Source: Flaccisagitta enflata
Lineage: Eukaryota > Chaetognatha > Sagittoidea > Aphragmophora
Assembly (NCBI GenBank): GCA_965153355.1
Contig: OZ231127.1
Location: forward strand, 90,706,001-90,770,000
Direction: 5' to 3'
DNA length: 64,000 nucleotides
Made by a program: the position numbers and the translations under genes. The notes under the pieces are model-generated. The model worked only from the letters and a program-made list of their open reading frames with translations, was not told the origin of the DNA and did not search any database. Shown here piece by piece: positions 47,037 through 61,112 of this stretch (position 1 is its first letter; the number at the start of each line of letters is the position of its first letter).

Positions 47037-47185
47037 CGGTTGTAATTATAACTCTGATTCCGATATTTGTCAGATGAGAGAGCAGAAAAACGGAGCTTTT
47101 TCGCTTTCGGAACTTCCTTCGAATCTTCTTATTCCACCTCTCAACATTCACGTTCGTGGACACATTCCCACACACATTCAGTCGT

Positions 47186-47187
<2 letters not shown>

Positions 47188-47275
<88 letters not shown>
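47188..47275. repeat. (CA)n microsatellite
   Basis: About 43 CA units. Confidence 0.97.
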
Positions 47276-47276
<1 letters not shown>

Positions 47277-47369
47277 TTCGCGCACACACACATTCTCAGT
47301 GAATGTGTGTGTGAGAATGTGTGTTGACCTAACCGTAGATGAATATGATCATGAATGAAATGACTAGTC

Positions 47370-47600
47370 CAAATCGGCTCACCCGATCGGCGCCGCCAGC
47401 CTCGCATAAGTTAAAAAGATTTAATGGAATAAAAATCCTTCTGGTGGTGGCAAATTCGGCGGCACGAAATTATGATTGCATCAAAAACTGTTCAGAAGAG
47501 TCTTTTCTTGTTTCTGCGATTTTGTAATGGAAGAAATTAAGAAAGTATATAGTGCAGCATCCCATTCGAATCCTCTTTTCATGGAGAACATGAAACTGGC
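47370..47600. repeat. Diverged segmental duplicate, copy 2
   Basis: Second copy of the unit at 44713-44940. About 50 bp at the left and 20 bp at the right are almost identical. Confidence 0.8.
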
Positions 47601-47756
47601 GATGAATTTTCTTTTTTCTGTAATACGTAGCAATCGGTCAATAAAACTGTTTTATGGAGGTTCAATGACTTGATGAAAAGTTAAGATCGCATCAGCCAGA
47701 CGCAGTAAAATCCCATAAAACGTCCCAGAATAGTTAGTGAGTTTTTATTTTCAAAA

Positions 47757-47761
<5 letters not shown>

Positions 47762-47850
<89 letters not shown>
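47762..47850. repeat. (GA)n microsatellite
   Basis: About 88 bp of GA. Confidence 0.97.
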
Positions 47851-48060
47851 TGCGCGAGACAGACAGACAGAGCTATGAAATTCAAATAAGTTAGGATTTG
47901 ATCACAAAAATTTCAGATCTTTTTAAACTGGCCAATCTTCGCCAGTTTAAAGCCTGTAATATTAATTGAAATTATACTGTGCACAGTGTGAATATTTTTT
48001 TTTCTTTCTATGAGGTTTAGTTGTGGGATATGTTCGAAAAACAAAAAACAAAGCCATTTT

Positions 48061-48260
48061 TAGGTGCGCCATAGCACTTCTATAAGAGGCTCTGTCTGTT
48101 GGTTGGTTGGTTGGTCGGTCACGCTTGAGTTGAAAATCTTGAAAAGAAGCAAATATCACTGGGAATAATTCAGAAATATGCTAGGATGATACCCAGTTGC
48201 ATCTTAGCACCTCTATAAGATGCTTTGTCCATCCGTCCATCCATCGGTCACGCTAAAATG
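48061..48260 (+). mobile_element. HINE-like heads, TGCG/GCAC variant, two partial copies
   Basis: AGGTGCGCCATAGCACTTCT with CTATAAGAGG at 48061, and GCATCTTAGCACCTCTATAA at about 48200. Both are followed by GTTGG or GTCC repeats. The tails are not recognised. Confidence 0.6.
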
Positions 48261-48454
48261 AAAAATCGCTAAAAATGTTTGAAATCAATTGAAAACTCAT
48301 TTCGTACATCATTGATGATACTCGTCATTTCATTCACTAAAACAATCAGCCACGGTTAGGTCGGATAGGTCTGAGGATAGGTCTGATAGAGCTAGGGATA
48401 GGTCTGATAGAGCTGGTTATAGGTCTGATAGAGCTGGTTATAGGTCTGATAGAG

Positions 48455-49700
48455 CTCTACATTTTGGTCACCGATTTTTCATAAATCCATCAAAAACAAG
48501 AAAGAAAAAAAAGGAGGTTCATCCCGTCTGAGGAATAAGGATTTCTAGCTCAAAGGAAAGGGGGGTCAAAAAGGCGAGTCCGGTGGCACCTATCATGTTG
48601 GGTCTTGAAATGTGCGCATTACCTTGGGGAATTCTAATCCAGGCTTGCTTGACCCAATATCAGGTGCGTGTTCCAATGTCCAAAAAAAGTGCCCAAAATG
48701 GCCGTTTTTGGCGTTTTTTGGCCTAAAACCCATCTTAAACTTGGAAATAAGCCTTGAAATTTCACATGCACATGTGTTGGAGCCAAATTAAGCCTTAAGT
48801 AAAAAATTGTGAGGCTGTGAAAATTCTAAGGTACCTAAATTTTGAAAAAACAGCTTTTTCGCGATTTTTTTAAAGAAAAAAAATGTGGTTACCCCCTAAA
48901 AGTTGATCGATTTGGACAAAATTTTTACTGGATGTACTTCACATTATGGACTACCTCCATGTGAAATTTCATCAAAATCGGAGCCCTTCAAGTACCAAAA
49001 ATTGCGTTCGAAAACCCAAAATTCTGGAAAAAAAAACAAAAATCGTCTTTGAGCCTGAGACATTGCCATAATATGGCAGGCACCTATGAACCACGGGCCA
49101 AAATTCCTTTAGAAGACTCTTGGTGATGCCCAAAAAAAATTTGGCGGCCCTGAGAGCCTTTTTTGGGTGTCAAATAACAATTTAGCGAAGACCGTAAAAC
49201 CAAAAATCGCGAATATGGCCAATTTTTGGCCTTTTTTCAACCTTTAACCTAAAAAAAGTTGAAATATGGCCCTGAGATTTCAAAAGCGCATGTATTAGAC
49301 CCTACTGATGCTTTTTTGTAAAAAAATTTTAGTTTTTGAAGATTTAAAGGTACCTTAATTTTGAAAAAAACGGCTATTTTGCGATTTTTTAAAAGAAAAA
49401 AAATGCCGTTGCCCCCCTAAAAAGTGACCGATTTGAACAAAATTTTTACTGGAGGTACTTCACATTATGGACTACCTCCATGTAAAATTTCATCAAAATT
49501 GGAGCACTTTAAGTACCAAAAATTGTGAATAGAAATGAGATTTTTCATATTTTTACGGATTTTTTTCTCGCTCACCTATCTTTGAGCGGTCATAACTTTT
49601 GAACGGTTTGACCGATTTGGTCGCGCAAAAAAAGGATGGACGCCCCTTGAAAAACTCTACATTTTGGTCACCGATTTTTCATAAATCCATCAAAAAATGA
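48455..49700. repeat. Diverged direct duplication, period about 540 bp
   Basis: Blocks such as CTTCACATTATGGACTACCT (48939 and about 49460) and AAACCCAAAATT-type motifs recur. TCTACATTTTGGTCACCGAT occurs at about 48459 and 49660, bounding the region. No coding frame. Confidence 0.75.
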
Positions 49701-50029
49701 CTTGGCTATAATCGTTTGAATGGAAAAGATCAGCTGACAAAACTTTTTATGTGGACTAGGGCTAAATTTGATGATGTTTGCGCCCCTCTAAGACCAGCCA
49801 ATGGGTCAAATCTTTGTTAAATAATCTTATCAAACGTATAAATATACATTAGGACCAAAAACGAAACTTTTTGCCGATATTTAGATTTTCACTCCCCCTG
49901 GCTATGTAAAGATATAATCAATAGCGTGTTGAGCAAACAAATATCTATTTGTTCAATAACTCAATAGATGTATACAAGTTGATTGATTGAAAAATGCGCA
50001 GTATCAGTCGCAATCTATCAGTTCTTAAA

Positions 50030-50293
50030 AACAAGGCCAAGTAGGCCAACGATGCGTCCTCTTTGAATGAATGTTTTTGATGAATGAATGTTTTTTTATG
50101 AATGAAGGTTTTTTAAGAATGAATGTTTTTTTTATGAATGAATGTTTTTTAATGAATGAATGTCGTTTATGAATGGGTTAGAACTATTTTTCTGTTGAAA
50201 AATACATGATTTTGATGTTTTTAATGAATGCGTTGGCAACAGACCGACCAACCAACGGACACATCCTATTATAGAGATGCGAGGACGCATCTA
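50030..50293 (-). mobile_element. HINE-like element, GATGCG type, with AATGTTTTT core
   Basis: AACAAGGCCAAGTAGGCCAA, subterminal GATGCGTCC, internal GAATGAATGTTTTT repeat, head inverse AGATGCGAGGACGCATCTAA. Confidence 0.85.
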
Positions 50294-50390
50294 AAAGGTC
50301 TTGTCACTTGGCCGGGCAATGACTTGGTTTGTGCACCATGTACAAAAATAGCCACAGTCGTGATTTCATTTATATAATCAATATCCAGGC

Positions 50391-50588
<198 letters not shown>

Positions 50589-50889
50589 GCATAAGTGTTG
50601 ACAGGTTGACGTAGAAAAAATCCGATGGCACTAAATTGAATATTGGAACGCAAAGGAAAAACCTTTAATAAAGGCTTTAAAACCTTAGATAAAGGCTTTA
50701 TCTGACGCGGTGGAGCATTTTTATATAAGTGACCATGTCCGTTTGTCTGTATCACCCTTTGTCAATTGGCTTAACCGTCGGTTATTCTATCACATATTTG
50801 TGAAATGCATTCAATTTAATGAAATATACTAACTGTTTTTATACAAAAGCAATTCCGCACTTATCACTCTTTCATTGAATCATGCATTC

Positions 50890-51180
50890 GTTCATTCAAT
50901 CATTCATTCAATCATTCATTTATTTATTTATTTGAATGTCTATTTATCTATTCATCTATTTATCTAACTATTTATTCATTTATCTTTTTATTTATTCATT
51001 TATTCATTTATTCATTGATCTATTTATTTATCTATTTACTCATTTATTTATCTATTTATCTATTTATTTATTTATTTATTTATTCATCTATCCATTCATT
51101 TATTCATCTGTGTATTTATTTATTTATTAACTTATTTTTTATTTATACATTCATTCATTCATTCATTCATTCATTCATTC
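50890..51180. repeat. (TTTA)/(TTCA) tetranucleotide repeat
   Basis: Degenerate ATTC/ATTT array. Confidence 0.93.
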
Positions 51181-51555
51181 GTGTATTCCTTCTTTCCTTC
51201 CACCCTTAATTCCTTCTTTTTTTCCTTCCTTCCTTCCTTCCTTCCTTCCTTCCTTATTTATTTATTTGTTAACTTATTTTTTATTTATACATTCATTCAT
51301 TCATTCATTCATTCATTCATTCATTCGTGTATTCCTTCTTTCCTTCCACCCTTAATTCCTTCCTTCTTTCCTTCCTTCCTTCCTTCCTTCCTTCCTTCCT
51401 TCCTTCCTTCCTTTCTTCCTTCCTTCCTTACTTTTTCCCTTCAATCATTCCTTCCTTCCATCCCTCCTCCATTCTTTCCTTTGTCCCTCCCTTAAATCCT
51501 TCGTTCCTTCCTTTCCTGCCTTACTCCTTTCCTTCGTTCCTTCATTCCTTCCTTT
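51181..51555. repeat. (TTCC)n with a 146-bp duplicated block
   Basis: TTCC arrays. The block starting GTGTATTCCTTCTTTCCTTC occurs at 51181 and 51327 with the same flanking ATTC repeats. Confidence 0.9.
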
Positions 51556-52070
51556 TGGGCAGCGGCCCTTCAGCCCTTCAGTTAAGGGGTCGATGACCTA
51601 TGCTTTCACATATATGGGGAATTTTCTCCTCCTTCTTCTCCTTCTCCTCCGTCCGTCCACCCCCCTCAAATCCCAGTCTCGAGCCTTGGGGCCCAAATCC
51701 CAGCCTCGAGGCCCAAATCCTAGCCTCAAAGCCCAAATCCTAGCCAAGAACCCCAAATCTCAGCCTCGAGGTTGAGAACTGGGCCTCCAGGCTAGGATTT
51801 GGGCTTTGAGGCTAGGATTTGGGCCTCAAGGCTAGGATTTGGGCCTCGAGACTGGGATTTGGGCTTCAAGACTGAAATTTGAGCCTTGAGACTGGAATTT
51901 GAGGGGAGAGGGACAGATGGAGAAGAAGGAGGAGAAGGAAAAGGAGGAGAAAATTCCCCATATGTGTGAAAGCATAGGTCATCAACCCCTCCGGGGCCGC
52001 TGACCTGCTTCCCCTCTAACTTCAAGCACAAGCTACTTAGGCAGGGCGCGGGTACCGCTGACCATCTAAC
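51556..52070. mobile_element. Foldback element with CATATGTGTGAAAGCATAGG arms
   Basis: GGGCAGCGGCCC head. CTATGCTTTCACATATATGG is inverted at 51955-51980. The core is 17-21-bp units (GGCCCAAATCCTAGCCTC, then inverted). The tail is GGGTACCGCTGACCAT. It is inserted in the TTCC repeat, which continues to about 52240. Confidence 0.82.
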
Positions 52071-52664
52071 GCTTTTGCGACTATTTTCCTTCCTTCTTTC
52101 CTTCCTTCCCTCCTTCTTTCCTGCCATCCCTCGCTCCTTCCTTTTCTGCCTTCCTCCTTTCCTTCCTGCCTTCCTTCTTCCTTCCCACACTTCCTTCTTC
52201 CCTTTCTTCCTTCCTTCCATCCTTTCTGCCTTTCTTATTTTATCCCTTCCTCCATCATTCATATTATACATCCATCCTGGATCATCCATTCCTTCCCGCA
52301 TTGATGCCCTTATGGCTTATTCTTATATTATTGTGCAGTATTCGGTGATAAAAAAGAAAAGAAGAAAAAAAAAAAAAAAACAATAACAAGCAAATGCGTG
52401 ATTTTAGATTGAAAATATGATAATGATAAAAAGCAAAGGTACAAGAGAGTCGGGAATAAAGCGAAAAAAATGGAAAACAAAAACAAAGTAAGAAACAAAA
52501 ACACAAACAAATGAGAATAAGCCAGACGGATGATGTCAGTGGACATGTGAAGTCTTGACGGTTGGTTGTCAACTACTAATCAAACATGGGGGCCTAAACC
52601 AGATAAACGTTTATTGCGGCTCGGAATGAAAAGGGTAAACAGAGTAGGAATGCAAAGATAGAAA

Positions 52665-53095
<431 letters not shown>

Positions 53096-53298
53096 GAAGG
53101 AAGAAAAACAGGACCGAAGAACATTTGAGAAAGAACGTAAAAACTAACGGAAGAAAGAACGTAGGAAAGAAAATTAAGATAGAAAGCAAGAGAGACAGAG
53201 AAAGAGGGGGAAAGAAAGAAAGATAGAAAGATATAAGGAAAGAAAGAATGGAAGGTAGAAAGGCAGAAAGGCAGATAGATAAAATTAGAGAGCAAATG

Positions 53299-53474
53299 AA
53301 CAAGGCCAACAAAACATAGCCGACAAAATATAAAATGACTTAATATGACTTAAAACGACGTAAAACGGCGAAAAAAAGCTAAGCGTGGAAGACCGACCAA
53401 CGGACCGACCGACAGACGGACCGACAGACTGACAGAATGGGTCATAGAGTCGCGTGTTACATAACAAACAACTA
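53299..53474 (-). mobile_element. HINE-like element, degraded
   Basis: AACAAGGCCAACAAAACATA, GACCGACC repeat, ending GTCGCGTGTTACATAACAAA. Confidence 0.65.
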
Positions 53475-53670
53475 ATGTTTTGCTGTCGCGAGCACATGTC
53501 AAGTTATATAACAGATAACGAATAACGATAACAAGATCAGTAACGAACAGGACAAGTCATCATAAGAACATCGAAAGGGTCTTGGTCGCATTCTGATATA
53601 AAATAGTTTCTGACAGAGAAGCAGCAACAACAACAGGTTGATAGAAAAAGTTGTCTTTAAGATGAAGATA

Positions 53671-53787
53671 AACAAGGCCGGATACACGGCAATCCAGTCG
53701 CGGACGGTTTGGCAGGAGCAGTAATACGACCGACCGACCTACCGACCGACCGACACGGCAAGGTGTAGAGTCGCGTGTCCGCGACTA
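53671..53787 (-). mobile_element. HINE-like element, GTCGCG type, short
   Basis: AACAAGGCCGGATACACGGC, GTCGCGGACGGTTTGGCAGG, ACCGACCGACC, GTCGCGTGTCCGCGACTAAA. Only 117 bp. Confidence 0.9.
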
Positions 53788-54155
53788 AAAACAGATTAGA
53801 CTGCAACAGGTTTTTTTTAGTCACTTTTAGAAGCTTCTGTGAGTTGCAGAAAGGTTTTTATCTTTTGATCCTTAAACCTTTTAATCTTTGTTTGAAAATT
53901 TGAAGGTACGAAGAAACAATCAATAAATTAGTTAAAAAATATTGAATAGAAAAGACGTAAACAAAAACCTTAGACGAAATTGAACTGAATCGGGCAGAAC
54001 ACCTATCAAAAGAAAGAAAGGAAAAACAAGGTCATTTGGCAAACACCGCGTGCTTCCATAGTTATAATAATCAATGATCTAAAACTAGAACAACCTTAAG
54101 AATTACCTGTTAGATGTGCAGTTTTGCAAATATGCTCATGATTGAATAATATCAA

Positions 54156-54375
54156 CTAGTGACGCAGCGTCACAATATTGTTGCAAACAGGTTGGCTGCA
54201 GCATATCCCCCATTCAAACCCTCCCCCACCCCATGCTCCCTCACTCACACAAACAATCATAACTGCAGCATCATAAATACTTGTATTCACACTTTTTGAC
54301 TTGATCATCATAGACAGACCAACTGACCAACCGACCAACGAACAAAGCCTCTCATACAGTTGCGTGTCCGCAACT
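54156..54375 (-). mobile_element. HINE-like element, GTGAC-tail variant
   Basis: Tail hairpin GTGACGCAGCGTCAC, head inverse GTTGCGTGTCCGCAACTAG. Confidence 0.8.
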
Positions 54376-54479
54376 AGAAAAAAGGGAAAAAAATCATTAA
54401 AGAACTACAAGTACAACTATGAATAACAATAATGAAGATACTAACTACACAGCACTGTATCATATGTAGGTACACCCTA

Positions 54480-55795
54480 AGCGAAATCCCAAAAGTGACC
54501 AATGACCCAATTTTTCGCCATAAGCCCATTGGAACTATCCCATACAAGCCAAAAAAAGTTATAGAGCACATTCGGTTCAGGCAGACGCACGTAATGCCGT
54601 AAAATGGCGTAAAATACCGTAAAAATGGCATTTTTGCCAGTTTTTTGGTCTAAAACCATTGCTTTTGTCATATTATAGTCAAATAATGACGTTCTGGCAC
54701 TATGACACATTCAAGCATGTACGCAGGCCAACCCGTCATCATTCAGCATATTTTTATGCCGTAAACTGCTGTCAAAATGGCATTTTTTACCGTTTTAAGG
54801 GGTTTTATTGCTGTTGTAGATAGACTACTACTCAAAAACTACCCGGAAATGTGTACTTAGACCCGGGACACACACACTACAGAGTTTCAAAACATTGAGT
54901 TGGGTGTGAGTCTCATTTCATTGCCGTAAATGTTCATAAAATGCCGTAAAAAGCTTTTAAATTGGCATTTTTGACTGTTTTTTGACTACCAAAACGCTGC
55001 ATCTGTCAAAAAATGGTCAAACAATGACAATTTGGCACTGTGACACTGTCATGCACAAGTTCAAGTCGACACGTCATCATTCAGCATATATTTATGCCGT
55101 AAACTGCCGTCAAAATTGCATTTTTGTCCATGTTTGGTTTTTTTTCTTCCTGTTGTAGATGGAGAAGTACTCGAAAATTGCCAGAAAATGTGTACTTGGA
55201 CCCGGGACACACATACTACAGGGTTTTAAAACATTGAGTAGAGTTTGAGTCTCATTTCATTGCCTTAAATGTTCGTAAAATGCCGTAAAAAGCTTTTATA
55301 TTGGCATTTTTGACTGTTTTGTGACTACCAAACTGCTGCTTCTGTCAGAAAATGGTCAAACAATGATAATCTGGCACTGAGACACCATCATGCATAAATT
55401 CATGTCAATCCGCTGTCATTCAGCTTATTTCTATGCCATAAATTGCCGTCAAAATGGCATTTTTGACCATTTTTGGGGGTTTTTCTTCCTGAAGTAGATG
55501 GGCAACTACTCGAAAATTGCCAGAAGATGTGTATTTGGACCCGGGACACACATACTACAGAGTTTCAAAACATTGAGTTGGGTTTGAGTCTCATTTCATT
55601 GCTGTAAATGTTCGTAAAATGCCGTAAAAAGCTTTTATATTGGCGTTTATGACTGTTTTTTGACTACCAAACTGCTGCTTCTATCAGAACATGGTCAAAC
55701 AATGATAATCTGGTACTGAGACACCATCATGCACAAATTCATGTCAATCCATTGTCATTTAGCATATTTCTATGCCTTAAACTGCCGTCAAAATG
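54480..55795. repeat. About 340-bp tandem array
   Basis: Three to four diverged units each containing GACCCGGGACACACATACTA with CAGAGTTTCAAAACATTGAG (about 54860, 55200, 55537) and ATGCCGTAAAAAGCTTTTA. Confidence 0.88.
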
Positions 55796-56570
55796 GTCAG
55801 GTTGGAGAAAGTGAGATTGGCAAAAAAATTCCAAACAAAGACGAACAGAGTGAAGAAAATGCCAATTTTCGCCATTTTAGGCCATTTTTGGCCTGATTTT
55901 GGCCTGCTATGGCCCCGGTATATAGGTTGGAGGGTCCAAATGAGTATATTTTTCTTAATTCTTTGTAGAATGAGTAAGACTGGCAAAAATAATCTGAATA
56001 ACAACGATCAGGTTGGAGAAAGTGCTGATTTTGGCCATTTTTGGCCGTTTTTGGCCTTTTTTTGGCCTGTTATGGCCCGGAGATAAGTGTTTAATGGTCC
56101 AAATGAGTATATTTTTCCTAGTTCTGAGTGGTTTGAGTGAGATTGTCAATAAAATTCCAAATAACAACGATCAATTTGAAGAAAATGCAAATTTTTGCAA
56201 TTTTAGGCCATTTTTGGCCTGTTTTCGGCCTGTTATGGCCCTGGTATGAATGTTGAAGGGTCCAAATGAGTATATTTCTCTTAATTCTGTCTAGAATGAG
56301 TAAGACTGGCAAAAAAATTCCGAATAACAACGATCAGTTTGAAGAAAACGCTGATTTTGGCCATTTTTGGCTGTTTTTGGCCTGTTTTTGGCCTGTTATG
56401 GCCCCCGTGAAAGTGTTCGAAGGTCCTAATGAGTATGTTTTTCCTAGTTCTAAGTGGAATGAGTGAGATTGGCAAAAAAATTCCAAATTGCAACGATCAG
56501 TTAGGAGAAAATGCTGATTTTGAGCCATTTTAGGCCATTTTGGGCCAAAAATGGCTCAAACTAGCCAAAA
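55795..56570. repeat. 163-bp tandem array, four to five copies
   Basis: Units contain GTCCAAATGAGTATATTTTT, GAGTAAGACTGGCAAAAA and GGCCTGTTATGGCCC. Starts of the shared block lie at about 55935, 56098, 56260 and 56425. Open frames inside are by-products. Confidence 0.9.
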
Positions 56571-57625
56571 ATTGACTTCAAATCTCAACAAATGTGCAAA
56601 TCAATTGTTTTTGATGTAAATGAATCTCTTTGATGGGGTCTGAACCCTGAAATTTCAGATTTTCAAATTTTGACCAATTTTGCCCTTTTTTCAAAAAAAA
56701 TTAGGCCACTTCTAGGCACTTCGCACACATTCCACTCACATTTAAACAATAGCAAATGATTTCAAAGGTCAAAATCAAGCTGTATGCAACTTTTTAGCTT
56801 AATTTAAGAATTTTTGACCAGTTTATACCCTTTTTTCAAAATTCTTGTCGGTAGGGTAGTTGGGCCGGTCTGCAAATTGACTGCAAAATTTGGATCCAAA
56901 ACATCAAACTTAATGTAAAGACATAGTCTCCTGCTAAAAATTGACATCCTCACTCAATTTTGTTAAGAGATAAATTGATTTGTTTTTTACCAAAAATGAC
57001 ATTTTTTACATTTTGCCAAATATGGTCAAAAATGGCTGAAGTTCCACCAGGTTCCTCAAAAATTGACACTGGTCCCTAATTGTACACTCTTAGGGCTACC
57101 AAATTCTGGAAAAAAAATGCTGGGATTTTCTGGGGCTATATGACTTTCAGAACTACTTTTTGCTCATTTTTCATACAAAAAAAATCAAAAATTAAGATAC
57201 TTTAATTTTTCCCCAAAAATTTTAAACCCAGGTCGAATTTTTTTTCCTGATGTCAGTAGAGGTGCTCAATACCTAACCAGCAAAAAAATCCGCATATCAA
57301 AAATCCAATTTTTGGAGCCGCAATGACTGTTTTTTCACCCGCATGTTATTGCAAAAAGGAGACAGTTTTTGACACATAAATGTCATCGATTTTTGACTTC
57401 GAGAAGCTTGTGACGCCGCTGTAGCTCTAAAATAGGTCTAAAAAAGATGGTTTGGTCTTAGTTCATATTTTTCCTCGCCTTCCAGACCAGTGTTGATGCC
57501 TATTTCTCAAAATCAATTTTTGACCCCCCAAAGTTGGCCCTGTGTTCACTTTTCGTAGAGATACGGCACAGTGCACAGCGACCGAGTCATTGACGGGCCA
57601 ACCGACCAATGAACCAGAGAAGCGA
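56571..57625. other. Unassigned AT-rich sequence
   Basis: Rich in CAAAAATTGAC and TTTTTGACC motifs that resemble degraded copies of the neighbouring arrays. No gene is supported. Confidence 0.5.
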
Positions 57626-57896
57626 CATTAATAGAAAATTGTGCGACTGAAATAAGATAAAAGAGGCAATTGATCTGAGCAGAACTGAAATCTGAATAAG
57701 AGTCTCTCTCTCGGACTCAGATCACGATCACCGATCAGATTCATATTCAAAATCCTCTGAAAATTTCCGCCCAGCACGAAGCTCAAAGAACCAAGCAAAA
57801 CAGCTTTATGTAAATTTCCTTTTATTTCCTTGTTTCTCTCGCGGTCGTTAATTGTTTGCCTGGTTGTTGATGTTTTTGATATTGACCTTATTGATT

Positions 57897-58235
<339 letters not shown>

Positions 58236-58450
58236 CTGTTATTATTTTGTCTGTAGATATTCGCCCTTTTAGCTTTTCCCGTTTGTTGAACCGTCGCTTA
58301 TCAATACCTATTCCCACCTTATCAGTTATCATATCTTATCAGTTATCATCTTATTCATATCCTTCTAGTATCACATCCGTTTCGTTCCTTTTTTTTCTCC
58401 GGGGCTAAAAAAGGAGAGTAAAAAAAAAGACTCGAGTTTTCCCCCTTATT

Positions 58451-58597
58451 AGTTGCGGACACGCAACTCTATAAGAGGCTTTGTCCGTCCGTCGGTCGGT
58501 CGGTCCGTCCGTAACCATCGAGTCGAAAAGTGGGAAAACGCGCATTTCCGCCCCTGCCCACCCGTCCGCAACTGATGGCCGTGTATCCGGCCTTGTT
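58451..58597 (+). mobile_element. HINE-like element, TTGCGG head
   Basis: Complete copy: AGTTGCGGACACGCAACTCT to GGCCGTGTATCCGGCCTTGT. Confidence 0.92.
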
Positions 58598-58722
58598 CAA
58601 AGTGAAGTGGATTAAGTTTCGTTGTACACAATAAAGCTAGATTTGAGGTGGCTACTAAGCTCTTTTTTTGTAATCAATACTGAGAGACAGGGCACAACAT
58701 GTCGTACTGGCGATGGGACAAA

Positions 58723-58777
58723 AAACAAGGCCGGATACACGGCAATCCAGTCGCGGACGGTTGGGCAGGAGCAGTAA
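58723..58777 (-). mobile_element. HINE-like tail fragment
   Basis: AACAAGGCCGGATACACGGC and CAGTCGCGGACGGTTGGGCA. The rest is missing. Confidence 0.8.
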
Positions 58778-60056
58778 TGTGTAAACCACTCGGAATTCAA
58801 AAATAATAAGGCGACCCATATCACCCATCATATAACCACGTTCCATCTTATGCATCCTAAGTGATCTCGGCCATTAATTGCTGAGTGCAAGAGCTCGAAG
58901 CCCATCGCTTGTTGTACTGCAACAGATTGCAGCATAAGCTCTGTCAGCATCCAAGCGCTCGAGATTCTTACCGCGATATCTCGTTAAAGAAAGTTCGAAG
59001 TGGATAATATTTCACCTATGCCAAGATTTTTTTGATATATCTAAATGACTAGTATTCTTTACATCCCTTACCTCAATAACATTCATTACTAGACTGTTTC
59101 CTTTTCAATGCGGAAAGTTTCCCATCTTATCTTCGTTACCAAATAAAAGCAAAATATTCATCTTAATTTTTATTCGAATTGACTGTAGCTCAAACGTTAA
59201 CCATCTGATTACAGCGTAGTCTTCAAACCGCATTATGCAAATCATCATCGTTTTGCTCACATCGCTACGATCGATACCCATCTCGCTACTTCCCATTACT
59301 TTCATATCATATGTCGAATTGTAACGATTTTACTACACACTAAAGCACAAATTGTCATCAACGTTAGTCTCTTTGATAAGGCTGCTGCCCCCCCCCCCCC
59401 TAAAGAAAAAGGGGCGTTTTCTTTTCTATCAGCTTACATGCTCACGCGGTCTAAGGCTTAGAGGCTCGGAGTATTTGCAGAACCATTTAAGAAATCCGGG
59501 ATTTTGTTTGATCTTTTTTCTTCGCGCGTCAATGAAAATAAAGATAGATTTCTTCTCTTTTGCTAATTTGCTTTTCACTTGTAAGAAAACCACTTTGGCA
59601 CTTAAAGTGAAGAGAGAAGTTCGAACAGTCACATGAATATATCCTGTATATGATTCCTGTAAATAAATATATCCTGTATTAGGCTCCCTGGGGTGAAAAC
59701 AATCATCATATGAAAGACTATGTTTGCTATTATTTCATTTTGAAAATGTGGAATTTTAATTGATTGAGGATAGTTGTGAGGGGTCCGAAATAAGCACCAG
59801 TGAGAGCTCCCAAGGCTTTTATCCTTTTATTTTAATTTGTTTTATAAAGCAATGTTATCCCAACAGTTATATACCAGACGGTAATAAGTGGATTGAGAAA
59901 GCAACAAGGCCTTTTGTTGTGTGCTGGTGGCTACTGGACAGGGGCAGCGGTTCATGATATTCCGATATAAGAGCAGAGACGGAGAGTCAGAAAAATAACT
60001 CAAGAGTACGGCAGTGCCCCTAAAGCAAAAAAAAAAAATGAAAAAAAAAAAAATAA

Positions 60057-60089
<33 letters not shown>

Positions 60090-60425
60090 ATAAAGAAAAG
60101 AAAAAAAAATGATAATGATTTATTAGTTATGAGGAATCATGTACGAAAATGTAAAGTCACCAAATTTTCGACACCAATTTGGTGACTTACTTGTCAACTT
60201 CGTATATGATTTCTCAGTACTTATAAATCCTTTTAGTCATAAAGTCTACGTGCAATGACACTCAAACCAAAAATAACAATGATAATGATAGATCCCGTTT
60301 TCCCCTCAAAAGTCATTATTTTTAAATGAAACAACTCGTTCATTCATATAAAGTATGAAGAATACAATTGGTACATGAGTCGATCAATTTCGTTGTCCTT
60401 CGCAAACCATGTTAGCCAGGAGGAT
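58778..60425. other. Unassigned sequence
   Basis: Ordinary composition with an A-rich run at 60028-60110. Short open frames have no recognised similarity. Confidence 0.5.
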
Positions 60426-60429
60426 TGAA

Positions 60430-60430
60430 G

Positions 60431-60527
<97 letters not shown>

Positions 60528-60530
60528 ACT
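60430..60530. repeat. (TTG)n microsatellite
   Basis: About 33 TTG units. Confidence 0.97.
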
Positions 60531-60834
60531 GTTGTTGATGTCATAAATTGTTTTACTTTCAGATATGAACAGCAAGAGCAGCTTAGTTGCTATTGTTGTT
60601 GTTATCATTGTCGTAACAAACACAAACCTTTTAGGATTTGAGCAACGCGACGGTATCATGGCTATATCACGGTTATATCACTACTTCTACACTACCACTA
60701 CTAGTACTAGCTTGTTGTTCTCTTGTTGTCGTCACAAAACCACACAAACCTTTGATCTTGATCTGAGTGGCGGGAAGTCATTCTCAGGATCGAGCCTTTC
60801 CAAGACGGAATCACTCCAACTTTTGCGCAGACAA

Positions 60835-60935
60835 AATGGAATTGACGTCAGCGTCAATTTGGCGTGGAAACTCAACTTCCGGCGTGTCAACTTCGCCGCG
60901 TAATAAAACGGCAACGCACGCAAACTCAACCCGCC
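60835..60935. promoter_or_regulatory. Possible GC-rich promoter patch with CRE and ETS motifs
   Basis: A short CpG-containing patch has a consensus CRE (TGACGTCA, 60843-60850) and an ETS-type site (ACTTCCGG, 60875-60882). Such sites are common in CpG promoters. No TATA box or transcript evidence, so orientation is unknown. Confidence 0.25.
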
Positions 60936-60961
60936 AACGTCGATCTTGTTTGGGTGTGTGG

Positions 60962-61112
<151 letters not shown>

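Noticed and set aside
60565-60903. 112-codon plus-strand open frame with some ordinary composition
   Set aside because: No recognised domain, no splice or start context that I can support, and partly microsatellite-derived.
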